Positions 49,458 to 58,513 of a DNA stretch of 64,000 nt are shown piece after piece. Source of the DNA: Pirellulales bacterium (lineage in GTDB: Bacteria; Planctomycetota; Planctomycetia; Pirellulales; JAEUIK01); contig JAIBBZ010000007.1 of the NCBI GenBank assembly GCA_019694435.1, forward strand, positions 1 through 64,000, in the 5' to 3' direction. How positions within the stretch are numbered: the stretch's first letter is position 1; each line of letters starts with the position of its first letter. A model generated the notes under the pieces. The model was not told the origin of the DNA. It saw only the letters and a program-made list of their open reading frames with translations, and ran no database searches. Both the position numbers and the translations under genes were made by a program.

Positions 49458-50735
49458 TCACCGCCCACCGAGTTCGGCGTTGCGCGTGCCGATGACGACC
49501 TGCTGGCCCTCCTGCAGATCGCCCGAGAGCACCTCACTGAAGCGACTGTCGCTGATTCCGGTCTCGATGGCGACGGCCGCCAGCAGCCGGTCCTTGAGCA
49601 CCCACACGTGGCGCTTGTTCGCGTTGCGCGCGTCGGTCACGCGCTCGGTGGCGCTTTGCGTGTCGGGGACGCTCCCCGATTCTTCGTCCTTGGGCGTGAG
49701 CGGCTTGCCGCCTTCGAGGATCGGCCGATCCTCCGGCCGGACCTGGTCGGCGCGCGGAAAATATCGCAGCGCCGCGTTGGGAATCTTGAGCACATCGGCG
49801 TGTTTCTCGATCTGAAACGAGAGGTTGGCCGTCATGCCGGGCAGCAGCTTCAGCTCGGCGTTGGGTGCCTCGACCACGACCGTATAGGTCACCACGTTCT
49901 GCGTCTTGGTCGAGTTCAAGCGCACCTGGGCCACGCGTCCCTCGAACAGGTCGTCGGGATACGCGTCGACGGTAAACGTCACGGGCTGGCTGGTTTCCTG
50001 GGCCTTGCGAATCATCCCGATGTCGGCCTCGTCGACCGAGGCCAGGACGTGGATTTTCGATTCCAGGTCGGGCGCGACGACGAACAATACCGGCGTCTGG
50101 AATTGCGCGGCGACCGTCTGGCCGGGCTCGATCTTGCGGTCGATGACGATGCCATCGACGGGCGAAGTGATGATCGTATAACCCAGGTTGGCCCGTGACA
50201 GCTCGAGCTTGGCTTGGGCCTGCTCGACGGTCGCTTGGGCGACGGCCAACTGCGCTTCGAACGAGCGTCGATCGGCCTTGAGCTGATCGAGCTCTTGTTC
50301 GGCGATATAGGTCGCTTTCCGTTCTTTGAGCTTGATCGCTCGCTGCTCGTTGCGCCGGGACTGCTCCAAGAGGGCCTCGACCCGCTTCACATCGGCCTCG
50401 GCATGCGCGAGGCTCGCCTCGTCGCTCGCGACGTTGGCCTCGTAGATTCGCGGGTCGATACGGGCCAGCTCGTCGCCCTTTTTGACCCGGGTGTTGAAGT
50501 CGACGAACGACGACGCGATGGGCCCCGAGACGAACGAGCCGATTTCGACCGACAGCACCGGCTTGATGCTGCCCGTGGAATTGACGACCGTCGCCACGTC
50601 GCCCCGCACGAGCCGCTCCTGGCGAAAGCGCGCGGTCGGATCGCTCGACCACCGCGCCGCGGCCAGCGTGTAGCCGCCATAGCACAGGCCGGCGAACAGC
50701 CCCAGACCGACCAGCCATTTCAACGTGGTTTTCAT
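49458..50735 (-). CDS. MacA/HlyD-family periplasmic adaptor
   Basis: Membrane fusion protein of the MacAB-like exporter, 425 aa. The N-terminal anchor MKTTLKWLVGLGLFAGLCYG is followed by the first lipoyl half (GSIKPVLSVEIGSFVSGPI), a long helical hairpin (about residues 90-200: EASLAHAEADVKRVEALLEQ) and the second lipoyl half (YTIITSPVDGIVIDRKIEPG). The MacA-type beta-barrel comes next (VTFTVDAYPDDLFEGRVAQV) and the membrane-proximal domain with IPNAALRYFPR. A charged insertion near residues 300-340 is longer than usual. The start overlaps the ATPase stop by 4 bases, and the permease starts six bases after its stop. Confidence 0.92.
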   Translation of the reverse strand: MKTTLKWLVGLGLFAGLCYGGYTLAAARWSSDPTARFRQERLVRGDVATVVNSTGSIKPVLSVEIGSFVSGPIASSFVDFNTRVKKGDELARIDPRIYEANVASDEASLAHAEADVKRVEALLEQSRRNEQRAIKLKERKATYIAEQELDQLKADRRSFEAQLAVAQATVEQAQAKLELSRANLGYTIITSPVDGIVIDRKIEPGQTVAAQFQTPVLFVVAPDLESKIHVLASVDEADIGMIRKAQETSQPVTFTVDAYPDDLFEGRVAQVRLNSTKTQNVVTYTVVVEAPNAELKLLPGMTANLSFQIEKHADVLKIPNAALRYFPRADQVRPEDRPILEGGKPLTPKDEESGSVPDTQSATERVTDARNANKRHVWVLKDRLLAAVAIETGISDSRFSEVLSGDLQEGQQVVIGTRNAELGGR

Positions 50736-51493
50736 GACGGTGCCGCGGCTGCCGTGGGTTCGGTCGCCTGCGCTGCACCGGAGTGCAAGGCACGGATCGC
50801 CTGCTCGATGTCGTTCGTATCTTCGACGATCAGGCCGTCGCGCAAGACCAGGGCGCGGCGGGCATGCCGGGCCACGTCCTGGTCGTGCGTGACGAGGATA
50901 ATCGTGATGCCATCGACGCGGTTCAGCTCACCGAACAGCGCCAGCACATCGCGGCTGGTACGCGAATCCAGATTGCCGGTCGGCTCATCCGCCATCAAGA
51001 TCGCCGGCCGGTTGACCAGCGCCCGGGCAATCGCCACGCGCTGTTGCTGACCCCCCGAGAGCTGCGCAGGATGATGATCGATTCGCTCACCGAGGCCGAC
51101 GCGCTCGAGCATCTCCAAGGCCCGCTCGCGCCGCTGCCGGTGGCTGAGGCGCGGTCCGTAGTACAGGGGCAGCTCGACGTTTTCGACCGCCGACGTGCGC
51201 GGCAGCAGGTTGAAACTCTGGAACACGAAGCCAATCCGCCGGTTGCGCAGTTGCGCCCGTTCGTCGCGGCTCATGGTGACCACTTCCTGCCCTTCGAGAC
51301 GGTAGCTGCCGCTGGTCGGACGGTCGAGACACCCCAGCGTGTTCATCAGGGTCGACTTGCCCGATCCGGATGGCCCCATCAGGGCCAGGTAATCGCCCTG
51401 CTCGACGTCCAACGACACGCCGCGCAGGGCCTGCACTTGGACCTCGCCCAGCGCGTAGGTCTTGCGGACGTCCGTCAGTTCGACGAGCGGCAT
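50732..51493 (-). CDS. MacB-like ABC transporter ATP-binding protein
   Basis: The ATPase subunit, 253 aa: Walker A GPSGSGKSTLMNTLGCLD (about residue 40), Q-loop VFQSFNLLPRTSAVENVELP, signature LSGGQQQRVAIARAL, Walker B ILMADEPTGNLDSRTS and His switch VTHDQD. These are canonical, in contrast to the variant LSIGE of the PKS-linked ATPase. First gene of the ATPase-adaptor-permease operon; the region upstream (51494-51782) should hold its promoter and that of the divergent beta-propeller gene. Confidence 0.93.
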   Translation of the reverse strand: MPLVELTDVRKTYALGEVQVQALRGVSLDVEQGDYLALMGPSGSGKSTLMNTLGCLDRPTSGSYRLEGQEVVTMSRDERAQLRNRRIGFVFQSFNLLPRTSAVENVELPLYYGPRLSHRQRRERALEMLERVGLGERIDHHPAQLSGGQQQRVAIARALVNRPAILMADEPTGNLDSRTSRDVLALFGELNRVDGITIILVTHDQDVARHARRALVLRDGLIVEDTNDIEQAIRALHSGAAQATEPTAAAAPS

Positions 51494-51782
51494 ACCGTGG
51501 TTACCGAGAGGCCCAGTCCTTCACCGGCGAGTCCGCCTGTCGGACGACGGCAGTTGAGCAGATAACCTGAATTATCCCTGTTCTCAGCGGATCGGTCCAG
51601 CACAGCGGCCCGCGCGGGGGATTCTGCGGATGCGCCAATCCGACGCTCGGCCGCTGGCCCCCGGATTTCCCGGGACGAAAAACCGATTAGACTGATGCCG
51701 CGGCTGCCGGGGGAACGGGCCGCTCGCTGTGCCGCACCGGCGGAGCGAGGTTTCCGCCGTTGAACTCTTGGGAGAGATGGTC

Positions 51783-52877
51783 ATGCGTTCTCAGTCGAGC
51801 CGTGTTTCTCGCCGCCAGTTTCTTGCCGCCACGGCCACGGGGTCGGCAGCCTTGCTTGCCGCGCCGACGGTGTTGACCGCGCGCAAGACCGACGGGCCGT
51901 TGATCGTCGGCGAAGGCGAGCACCGCTTCGAGGTGCAGCACAACTGGCCCGAGCTGCCCGACAAGTTCACCTGGCAGACCACGCACAACGTGGCCGTCGA
52001 TCGCGACGGCTGCCTGTACGTCATTCACGAGGGACGGGCCGAGCTCAAGGACCACCCCTCGATCTTCGTGTTCGATCCCGAGGGCAAATACATCCGTTCG
52101 TTCGGGCAGCAGTTTCAAGGTGGCGGGCACGGCATCGAGATCCGCGAAGAAGGCGGCCAGCAATACCTCTATGTGTGTGCCTATCAGCACTTGAAGACCT
52201 TTGCCAAGCTGGACCTCAAGGGCGAGACCCTCTGGCAGAAATACGCCCCGATGGATTCGGGCGTCTATGCCGCGGGCGAAGATACGCACCCTGCCAAGCA
52301 ATGGGGCCGCGACCGCTTCATGCCGACGAATTTCGCGTTCCTCGACGACGGCGGGTTCCTGTTGGCCGACGGCTACGGTGCTTTCTACATCCATCGCTAC
52401 GACAAGGACGCCAACTGGGTTTCGTGTTTCGGCGGCGAGGGCCAGGGCGAGGGCAAGTTCAACACGCCCCATGGCCTGTGGGTCGATCGGCGGCCGGGCC
52501 GCGAACCGTCGATCGCCGTTTGCGACCGCGCGAACAACACCCTGCAGATCTTCACGATGGACGGCCGGTACACGGAAACGCTGCGCGGCTACGGCCTGCC
52601 GGCGAATCTCGAAACGTGGAAAAACCTGATGGTGGTGCCCGAGCTACATGCGCGCGTCACGCTGCTCGACGACAAGAATCAGGTCGTGGTCCGCTTGGGC
52701 GACGACGTGGCGCGGATCACCGGCGAAGGCGGCATGAAGATCCGCGGCGACGAGACCCAATGGCAGGCCGGCAAGTTCGTCCACCCGCACGACGCCTGCT
52801 TCGGACACGACGGCAGCATCTTCGTCGCCGAATGGGTCGCGACGGGCCGGGTATCGCGGCTCAAAAAGCTGGCCTAG
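51783..52877 (+). CDS. Tat-exported NHL/6-bladed beta-propeller protein
   Basis: A 364-aa secreted protein. The ATG at 51783 has GGGAGA seven bases upstream; an ATG at 51777 is too close to it. The N-terminus holds a Tat signal, SSRVSRRQFLAATATGSAAL, with SRRQFLAAT. The mature protein is a beta-propeller of NHL-like repeats, for example HNVAVDRDGCLYVIHEGRAE, SCFGGEGQGEGKFNTPHGLW and AGKFVHPHDACFGHDGSIFV. These resemble planctomycete 'peptidylglycine monooxygenase-like' propellers, but no copper ligands of a monooxygenase are seen. Function is unassigned; it may bind a ligand in the periplasm. It is divergent from the MacAB-like operon and convergent with the following lipoprotein gene. Confidence 0.8.
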   Translation: MRSQSSRVSRRQFLAATATGSAALLAAPTVLTARKTDGPLIVGEGEHRFEVQHNWPELPDKFTWQTTHNVAVDRDGCLYVIHEGRAELKDHPSIFVFDPEGKYIRSFGQQFQGGGHGIEIREEGGQQYLYVCAYQHLKTFAKLDLKGETLWQKYAPMDSGVYAAGEDTHPAKQWGRDRFMPTNFAFLDDGGFLLADGYGAFYIHRYDKDANWVSCFGGEGQGEGKFNTPHGLWVDRRPGREPSIAVCDRANNTLQIFTMDGRYTETLRGYGLPANLETWKNLMVVPELHARVTLLDDKNQVVVRLGDDVARITGEGGMKIRGDETQWQAGKFVHPHDACFGHDGSIFVAEWVATGRVSRLKKLA

Positions 52878-52905
52878 ACGATGCGCCCGCGGATTCACCG
52901 CCAGG

Positions 52906-53982
52906 CTACTCGCGCGCGAGTAGCTCGGTGTTTTCGATCCAGATCGCCAGGTAGGGCGGCCTGTCGCGGGCCGTGCGGAGCATCAGCAGGAATGGTCCAT
53001 CGCAGATGAACTGGCGCGGCTTTTCCGGGACCGCTGCCGCGATGGCGCCGTCCCCCTCACTCTCGAGCGCCGCACCGGTTTCGTCGAGTCGGAAGCGAAT
53101 CGTCTGCGACGCGACCATCAGGCCCGGTTGCAGCGCGGGGCTATCCACCGCTGGCAGATGGCACAATTCGTCATAGCTGCGCTGCGCGCCACATTGGACG
53201 ACCGGGACCGCGAGCACTTCGCCCATCCAGAGCTCGCGAGCGCTCGGCTCGGGCGACGCTGGGGTGACGGCCTTGATCGCGGCTTGCAGCGTCTCGGGCC
53301 TTGGCATCCGCGCGATGACAATCTCGTCCGCCACGCCAGTCGGTTTCAAGACAACGCCAAAATCGGCTTCGCCCCGGTACCACAGTACTTCGACCTGTTC
53401 GCCCACTTCCCAAACGACTTCGGTCGTACTGTCGATGCCGAAAAACTGCACCGTGGTTCCGGCGCCGGCCGGAAATTGGCGCGGTTTCAACCGGGTGAAC
53501 CTGAACTCAAACGGCAAAGACCGCTCCAGATGAGCGTACAGGTAGGGATTGCCGATCGAACCCGTCAGGCCGGCAATGCTCGCGCCGGGAAAGCGCCGGG
53601 CTAACTCGCGATGGAGTTGTGCTTCGGTGTTCGGGCCCCAAAGTCCGGCCTCGATCAGGACAGAATCCGCGGGCACCGCGTCGGCGGTGAACTGCCGCTG
53701 GTTCAGCGCCGCCGCCAAGGCCGGGTTCCCCGTCAGGCGGATCTGGCCGTGGGTGCCGTACTTGTCTGCCAGAGTATTCCAGGCCAGGGCAAACGAACCG
53801 CAGTACACGTAATTGCGCCCGGGCACGATCGCACCCGAGGTATGCGGCCAGATGTCGGTCGATTTCAAACTCTCGGCCGGCACGACCTTCGGCAGTATTG
53901 CGCTCTGGCTGCGACCGTTGCAGCCGGCGAGTACGATGCTCCCGATCAGGATCAGACCTGCGAGCCGAGTTCGCCCCAGCAT
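52906..53982 (-). CDS. Lipoprotein of unknown function, weak serpin-like C-terminus
   Basis: A 358-aa predicted lipoprotein. The ATG at 53982 has GAGG nine bases upstream and begins a signal peptide ending in lipobox LAGC (VLAGCNGRSQSAI); the longer frame start adds 13 Arg-rich residues. The mature part begins with a segment including YCGSFALAWNTLADKYG and has ANPSLAAALN-like helices. The C-terminus CDGPFLLMLRTARDRPPYLA is reminiscent of the PFLFLI region of serpins, but no reactive-centre loop can be recognised. I therefore do not assign a function. It is the last gene on this strand after the ABC-2 operon, 87 bases downstream of it, so co-transcription is possible. Confidence 0.65.
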   Translation of the reverse strand: MLGRTRLAGLILIGSIVLAGCNGRSQSAILPKVVPAESLKSTDIWPHTSGAIVPGRNYVYCGSFALAWNTLADKYGTHGQIRLTGNPALAAALNQRQFTADAVPADSVLIEAGLWGPNTEAQLHRELARRFPGASIAGLTGSIGNPYLYAHLERSLPFEFRFTRLKPRQFPAGAGTTVQFFGIDSTTEVVWEVGEQVEVLWYRGEADFGVVLKPTGVADEIVIARMPRPETLQAAIKAVTPASPEPSARELWMGEVLAVPVVQCGAQRSYDELCHLPAVDSPALQPGLMVASQTIRFRLDETGAALESEGDGAIAAAVPEKPRQFICDGPFLLMLRTARDRPPYLAIWIENTELLARE

Positions 53983-54069
53983 GACAGGAGGCCTCGCGCG
54001 GGACCGGTGAAATCCATTCACCTCAGCATAGCGGGCTTTACGGGCGACGACAGGAAACGGTCAGCCGGC

Positions 54070-56283
54070 TCAACTGAGCTGCTTGCGGAACCGCGCAACG
54101 GCCAGGCTCAAGATCACCACCGAGCAGGCGACCAGCCCGATCACTTGCGGCACCAGGTCGCGCAGGTCGGCCCCGCGCAGGATGATCCCTCGCAGGATCT
54201 CCAGGAAGTAGGTCGCCGGGATCGCGAAGGTAATGGCATAGATCGGCGCCGGCATTTCGCTGCGCGGGAACATGAACCCTGAGAGCAAAATCGACGGCAG
54301 CATGATGATGAAGGCGAACTGCATGGCCTCGAGCTGCGACTGGGCCGCGGTCGAAATCAGCAGCCCCAGCCCCAGCGAGCAGACCAGGAACAACGTCGCC
54401 AGGCCCAACAGCAAGGCGATGTTGCCCGCGATGGGCACGCCGAAAACATAGACCATGACGGTCGAAACCATCAGCACCTCGACGATCCCCACGACGGAGT
54501 ACGGGAGCAGCTTGCCGAGCAACAGCCCTGCCCTGCCGACGGGCGTGACGAACAACTGCTCCAAGGTGCCCAATTCGCGCTCGCGCACGATGGCGAACGC
54601 AGTCAAGAACAGCGTGACGAGCTGCAGGATGATGCCCACGAGGCCCGGCACGAAGAAGTGCGAGCTTTCCAGGTTGGGGTTGAACAACAGCCGGGGCCGG
54701 ATCTCGACAGGCATGGCCACGTGCCCCGCCGCGTCGCGGGCCGGCACGCGGGGCTGGGCCTCGGCAAACGGCCGCGTCAGCGCGAGTGAACGCTCGAACG
54801 CCAACAAGCGCGACGCGTTCAACGCACTCGTCGCCACTTGCGAATCGCTGCCGTCGACCAGCACCTGCACGCTCGCCTGTTCACCGCGCAAGATGCGGTC
54901 GGAGTAGTCGGGCGGAATGCGCAGCCCCACCCGTGCCCGGCCCGAGGTCAGCGCCCTGCGGAAAGAGTCCTCGTCGTGCACCCGCGCGGCGATGCGGAAC
55001 GAATTGGTGTTTTGAAACGTGTCGCTCAGCTCGCGCGCCGCGCGGCGGCCGTCCATGTCGAACACGACCATCGGGATGTGCTCGATTTGCGTGTCGATGG
55101 CCAGGCCGAATATCGTCGTTTGCAGCACGGGCACGAGGAACATGAAGAACAAGGTCGACGGCTGCCGGCGAATGTGCGCGAATTCCTTGACCATGATCGC
55201 CCATAGACCAGCCAGGGGGCGCTCTTGAGCCGCCGGCTTGCGCGGGGCGGCCGGTGGCGGGGCGTCGTTCGCCGCGGTGGTCGTCGGCGCCGTTGCGGGC
55301 GTTGGCGACGCAATTTCGACGCCCGGCCCGTTGCGCTGCTGGTCAGCGGCGCGGGTCAAGGTGACGAACACGTCTTCGAGCGTCGGCGCAATGGGCCGCA
55401 CATCGACCGGTTCTTCCCGGTCGGGCGATACGGCCGTGCGAATCGCCGCTTCGTCGAGCCGGTCTTCGGCCAACAGGTGGATCGATTCGCCGAATAGCGT
55501 GGCATCGAGCACCCCTTGCGTCTCGCGCAAGGCGCGCAAGTGGTGCGTCGCCCCCGGCAGATCGAGCTCCCAGCGCCGCGTACCGGGAGGCGTGACGGCG
55601 GGCAGGCCTTTGAGTTCATCGGGCCGGCCGCAGACGATCAGCTTGGATTGATACAAATAGCCGATGTCGCTGCAGCGTTCCGCCTCGTCCATGTAGTGCG
55701 TGGTCACCAGCAGCGTGATTCCGGCACCGGCCAGTTCGAACAGCAGATCCCAGAGCTCGCGCCGCGCCACCGGGTCGATGCCGGCGGTAGGCTCGTCGAG
55801 AAAGATCACCTCCGGCTCGTGGATCAACGCACAGGCCAGCGCGAGTCGCTGCTTCCAACCGCCGGACAGCGTGCCGGCGAGCTGATCGATGCGATCGTTG
55901 AGGTTGGTCAGGTCGAGCACCGCGGCCATCCGCTCGCGGAGTCGCGGCGGATCGAGCGCATAGATGCGGCCGTAGAACTGCAGGTTCTCGCGGACGCTCA
56001 AGTCGGCATACAGGCTGAACTTTTGCGACATGTAGCCGATGCGATGCTTGATCGCCTCGGCCTGCAGCGCGGTGTCGTAACCCAATACGGTCGCCCGGCC
56101 CGAGGTCGGGGCCAGCACGCCGCAGAGCATGCGAATGATCGTCGATTTGCCGCTGCCGTTGGGGCCCAGCAGCCCGAAGATGGCCCCGCGGCGCACCTGA
56201 AAGCTGACGTCGTCGACCGCGGTCAAATTGCCGAATCGCCGCGTCAGGTGACTCAGTTCGATGGCCGGGGCGTCGCTGCTCAC
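54070..56283 (-). CDS. Fused ABC-2 ATPase-permease (YbhF/YhhJ-like)
   Basis: A 737-aa half transporter with both activities in one chain. The ATPase (about 1-310) has GPNGSGKSTIIRMLCGVL, the signature LSGGWKQRLALACAL, Walker B VIFLDEPTAGIDPVARREL and VTTHYMDEAERCSDIG. A Pro/Ala linker (about 320-355) leads to an ABC-2 permease: an N-terminal helix, a large periplasmic region (RRALTSGRARVGLRIPPDYS), and a C-terminal five-helix membrane part with GLVGIILQLVTLFLTAFAIV, RERELGTLEQLFVTPV and GFMFPRSEMPAPIYAITFAI. In E. coli YbhF and YbhS/R are separate, so this is a fusion. It starts with GTG one base after the adaptor stop. Likely a drug or amphiphile exporter. Confidence 0.92.
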   Translation of the reverse strand: MSSDAPAIELSHLTRRFGNLTAVDDVSFQVRRGAIFGLLGPNGSGKSTIIRMLCGVLAPTSGRATVLGYDTALQAEAIKHRIGYMSQKFSLYADLSVRENLQFYGRIYALDPPRLRERMAAVLDLTNLNDRIDQLAGTLSGGWKQRLALACALIHEPEVIFLDEPTAGIDPVARRELWDLLFELAGAGITLLVTTHYMDEAERCSDIGYLYQSKLIVCGRPDELKGLPAVTPPGTRRWELDLPGATHHLRALRETQGVLDATLFGESIHLLAEDRLDEAAIRTAVSPDREEPVDVRPIAPTLEDVFVTLTRAADQQRNGPGVEIASPTPATAPTTTAANDAPPPAAPRKPAAQERPLAGLWAIMVKEFAHIRRQPSTLFFMFLVPVLQTTIFGLAIDTQIEHIPMVVFDMDGRRAARELSDTFQNTNSFRIAARVHDEDSFRRALTSGRARVGLRIPPDYSDRILRGEQASVQVLVDGSDSQVATSALNASRLLAFERSLALTRPFAEAQPRVPARDAAGHVAMPVEIRPRLLFNPNLESSHFFVPGLVGIILQLVTLFLTAFAIVRERELGTLEQLFVTPVGRAGLLLGKLLPYSVVGIVEVLMVSTVMVYVFGVPIAGNIALLLGLATLFLVCSLGLGLLISTAAQSQLEAMQFAFIIMLPSILLSGFMFPRSEMPAPIYAITFAIPATYFLEILRGIILRGADLRDLVPQVIGLVACSVVILSLAVARFRKQLS

Positions 56284-56284
56284 G

Positions 56285-57424
56285 TCAGGAGCCCTTGTTG
56301 GCAGGCGCTTCGAGCCACACGTCGGCGATCATGCCCGGCCGCAGCCGGTCGAGGCCCTCGTCGAGCGTGGCCTTGATGCGAAACACCTGCTTCGATCGCT
56401 CCTCGGGGGTCTGGACGTTGCCCGGAGTGAATTCGGCCTGCCGCGCGATGAACGAAATGTGCCCTTTGAATCGCTCTCCGGCAAAGCTGTCGACGCTGAT
56501 CGAGACCGGCTGGTCGACGCGGATATTGAGAAAGTTCTCAGGCACATAGGCGCGAACCCAGAGCGTGCTTCGGTCGATGAGCGTGGCCACGGGCGCGCCC
56601 GGCGCCACGAGATCGCCCGGCTCAAGGTCGATCGACTCGACGAGGCCATCGACCGGGGCGATGACTTTGAGCTCCTTGAGCTGTTCGCGAATCACTTCGA
56701 CCGCCGCGGCCGCGGCCTGCTCGGCGGCCTGGGCCTCGGCAATTTGTTCGGGGCGGTATCCGTTGGTCGTCAGCAACCAGGCTTGTCGCGCCTCTTCGAG
56801 CTGCGCCTGGGCGGCCTCGATTTCCTCGGCACGCGTCCCTTCCAGCAGAACGGCCAACTCCTGCTCGCGAACTTGTTGGTTTTCCAGCGCCACGCGCAGC
56901 CGGGTCACCGCGGTGTCGAGCTCATCGCGGCTGGCCGCGCTTTCTTTGGCCAGCGCCTCGACACGCTTGTTCTGGACCTGTGCCAGTTCCAACTCGGCAT
57001 TGGCCAGACGCAGCCGCGCCTGGGCCGCGGCAATCTCCTGCTCGCGTGGGCCGTTTTGCAATTCTTGCAAGCGCGCCGAGAGCTGATCGACGCGCGCCTT
57101 GGCCTGTAGCTTTTCTTCCTCGCGGAACCCCGTGGTCAGCCGTTCGTATTCGGCTCTCCGCGCGGCATGTTCGGCCGTCGCTTGGGCGAGCCGTTCTTGC
57201 AGGTCGTACGGTTCCAGCTCGAACAGCAGCGCGCCCCGGGCCACAGGCTGGCCCTCTTCGACCAGCACCTGGGCCACACGACCCCCCAGGCGCGAGCCGA
57301 CGCGGACGTCGTCCGCTTCGATAAAGCCGGATACCCGGGTCGGCTCGTGGATCAACTGGCTGTAGACCAGCAGCCCTGCCAGGAAGGTCACGCCAATCAC
57401 CAGGGCAACGATGCGAGGCCACAT
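56285..57424 (-). CDS. HlyD-family adaptor (YbhG-like)
   Basis: Periplasmic membrane-fusion subunit for the ABC-2 transporter, 379 aa. The N-terminal membrane anchor (IVALVIGVTFLAGLLVYSQL) is followed by VSGFIEADDVRVGSRLGGRV and VEEGQPVARGALLFELEPYD. A very long coiled-coil hairpin (about residues 85-240, many QARL/EARQ heptads) leads into the second lipoyl half KVIAPVDGLVESIDLEPGDL and a barrel with RAYVPENFLNIRVDQPVSIS. The order adaptor then ATPase-permease and the one-base spacing indicate a single operon. Confidence 0.9.
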   Translation of the reverse strand: MWPRIVALVIGVTFLAGLLVYSQLIHEPTRVSGFIEADDVRVGSRLGGRVAQVLVEEGQPVARGALLFELEPYDLQERLAQATAEHAARRAEYERLTTGFREEEKLQAKARVDQLSARLQELQNGPREQEIAAAQARLRLANAELELAQVQNKRVEALAKESAASRDELDTAVTRLRVALENQQVREQELAVLLEGTRAEEIEAAQAQLEEARQAWLLTTNGYRPEQIAEAQAAEQAAAAAVEVIREQLKELKVIAPVDGLVESIDLEPGDLVAPGAPVATLIDRSTLWVRAYVPENFLNIRVDQPVSISVDSFAGERFKGHISFIARQAEFTPGNVQTPEERSKQVFRIKATLDEGLDRLRPGMIADVWLEAPANKGS

Positions 57425-57469
57425 GGCCGGTAGTTCCAGTGGGCGAAGGACGGAATACGTACCGTAATT

Positions 57470-58006
57470 CTAGTTTATGTTGGACGCCGGCTCGATCGCA
57501 GCAGGGGCCGCGGAAAGGTGCCCTTGGTCGAGTGGTTTGCGCCGTAACAGGTCGCGGCCCACCAGCAGCAGGTTCGCCAGCAGCAATAGCGCGAGCACGG
57601 TGTGATACGTGTCGGGAGTAGTGTGTCCCGGGCGTGCCGTGAGCAGGTGCCCATGGTCACCGAAGACGCGTTCGTACCAGGCGAGCTTGCGTGGCGACGC
57701 CGTGAACAGAAATGTGCTCCAGTGCGTGTCCCATTGCAGACCGGCCCATACGGCGAGCGACAATCCGTACGGAATCGCCAGGTAACGTACCCGCGCCAAG
57801 CCGCCGATCAGCAGCAGCACCAACAACGCGAGCATTAGTCCGGCCAGCGAGACGAGCGGCTCGCGATCGACCAGGCGGTGCACGCCGACAAAGTCCAAGG
57901 CAAACCAGGCGGCAAGCGCCGCGCCCAACGCCCAGGTTGCTGTTCCCAGTCGAAACGTGCGCATAACCAGCGGCCAGCCCTGTGGCGAGAGATCAGGGGC
58001 GCTCAC
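57470..58006 (-). CDS. Small membrane protein of unknown function
   Basis: A 178-aa protein with four or five hydrophobic segments (ATWALGAALAAWFALDFVGV, LMLALLVLLLIGGLARVRYL, YGLSLAVWAGLQWDT, VLALLLLANLLLVGRDLLRR). The GTG at 58006 gives this length; an ATG at 57964 is possible. Neither has a strong ribosome-binding site. I do not recognise a family. It follows another small membrane protein gene by 18 bases and precedes the HlyD adaptor by 45 bases, so all may be one transcript. Confidence 0.6.
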   Translation of the reverse strand: MSAPDLSPQGWPLVMRTFRLGTATWALGAALAAWFALDFVGVHRLVDREPLVSLAGLMLALLVLLLIGGLARVRYLAIPYGLSLAVWAGLQWDTHWSTFLFTASPRKLAWYERVFGDHGHLLTARPGHTTPDTYHTVLALLLLANLLLVGRDLLRRKPLDQGHLSAAPAAIEPASNIN

Positions 58007-58024
58007 GTATTCGCCGCGTGCTGA

Positions 58025-58513
58025 CTAATCTTGGCGCGTTGCTGCGGGCGATGTCTCGTGCGCGGCGGCGTCGCCCTTGGGTATCGCCATCATCCAGCAC
58101 ACGACCAGTCCGATCAGCAGCCCCGTGGGCAGGACTGACACAATCAGGGCCAGGGCGACGCCTTCGGCCGCCGGCGAACCGTCGACGCCGGCGGCAATCG
58201 TAACAGCCAGCCGGCCAAGCAACTCGGGCACGCGATGCAGAAAGACCAGGGCCAGGGCCGCCATCAACCAGGTCAGCCCTCGGACAATCCGCTCGAGGCT
58301 GTAGCCGGCTGCAAAACGCGGCCGACCAAACAGGACCCCCAGCATGACTCCATTCGCCGCCAGCGCGAGCGACCACAACATCAGCAACGGGACGGCACGC
58401 GGGCGGAGGATCGCACCGGACAACGCCCCGAACAGCACGCACAACAACAGAAAGCCGAATAGCCACCACAACACAGGCACGAGGCGATTCGGGTTGGAAG
58501 AGAAAGGGGGCAT
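58025..58513 (-). CDS. Small membrane protein of unknown function
   Basis: A 162-aa protein with four predicted transmembrane helices (VLWWLFGFLLLCVLFGALSG, VPLLMLWSLALAANGVMLGV, GLTWLMAALALVFLHRV, ALALIVSVLPTGLLIGLVVC). The ATG at 58513 was preferred to a TTG at 58531. No family is recognised. Probably the first gene of the two-membrane-protein unit upstream of the ABC-2 exporter genes. Confidence 0.6.
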   Translation of the reverse strand: MPPFSSNPNRLVPVLWWLFGFLLLCVLFGALSGAILRPRAVPLLMLWSLALAANGVMLGVLFGRPRFAAGYSLERIVRGLTWLMAALALVFLHRVPELLGRLAVTIAAGVDGSPAAEGVALALIVSVLPTGLLIGLVVCWMMAIPKGDAAAHETSPAATRQD

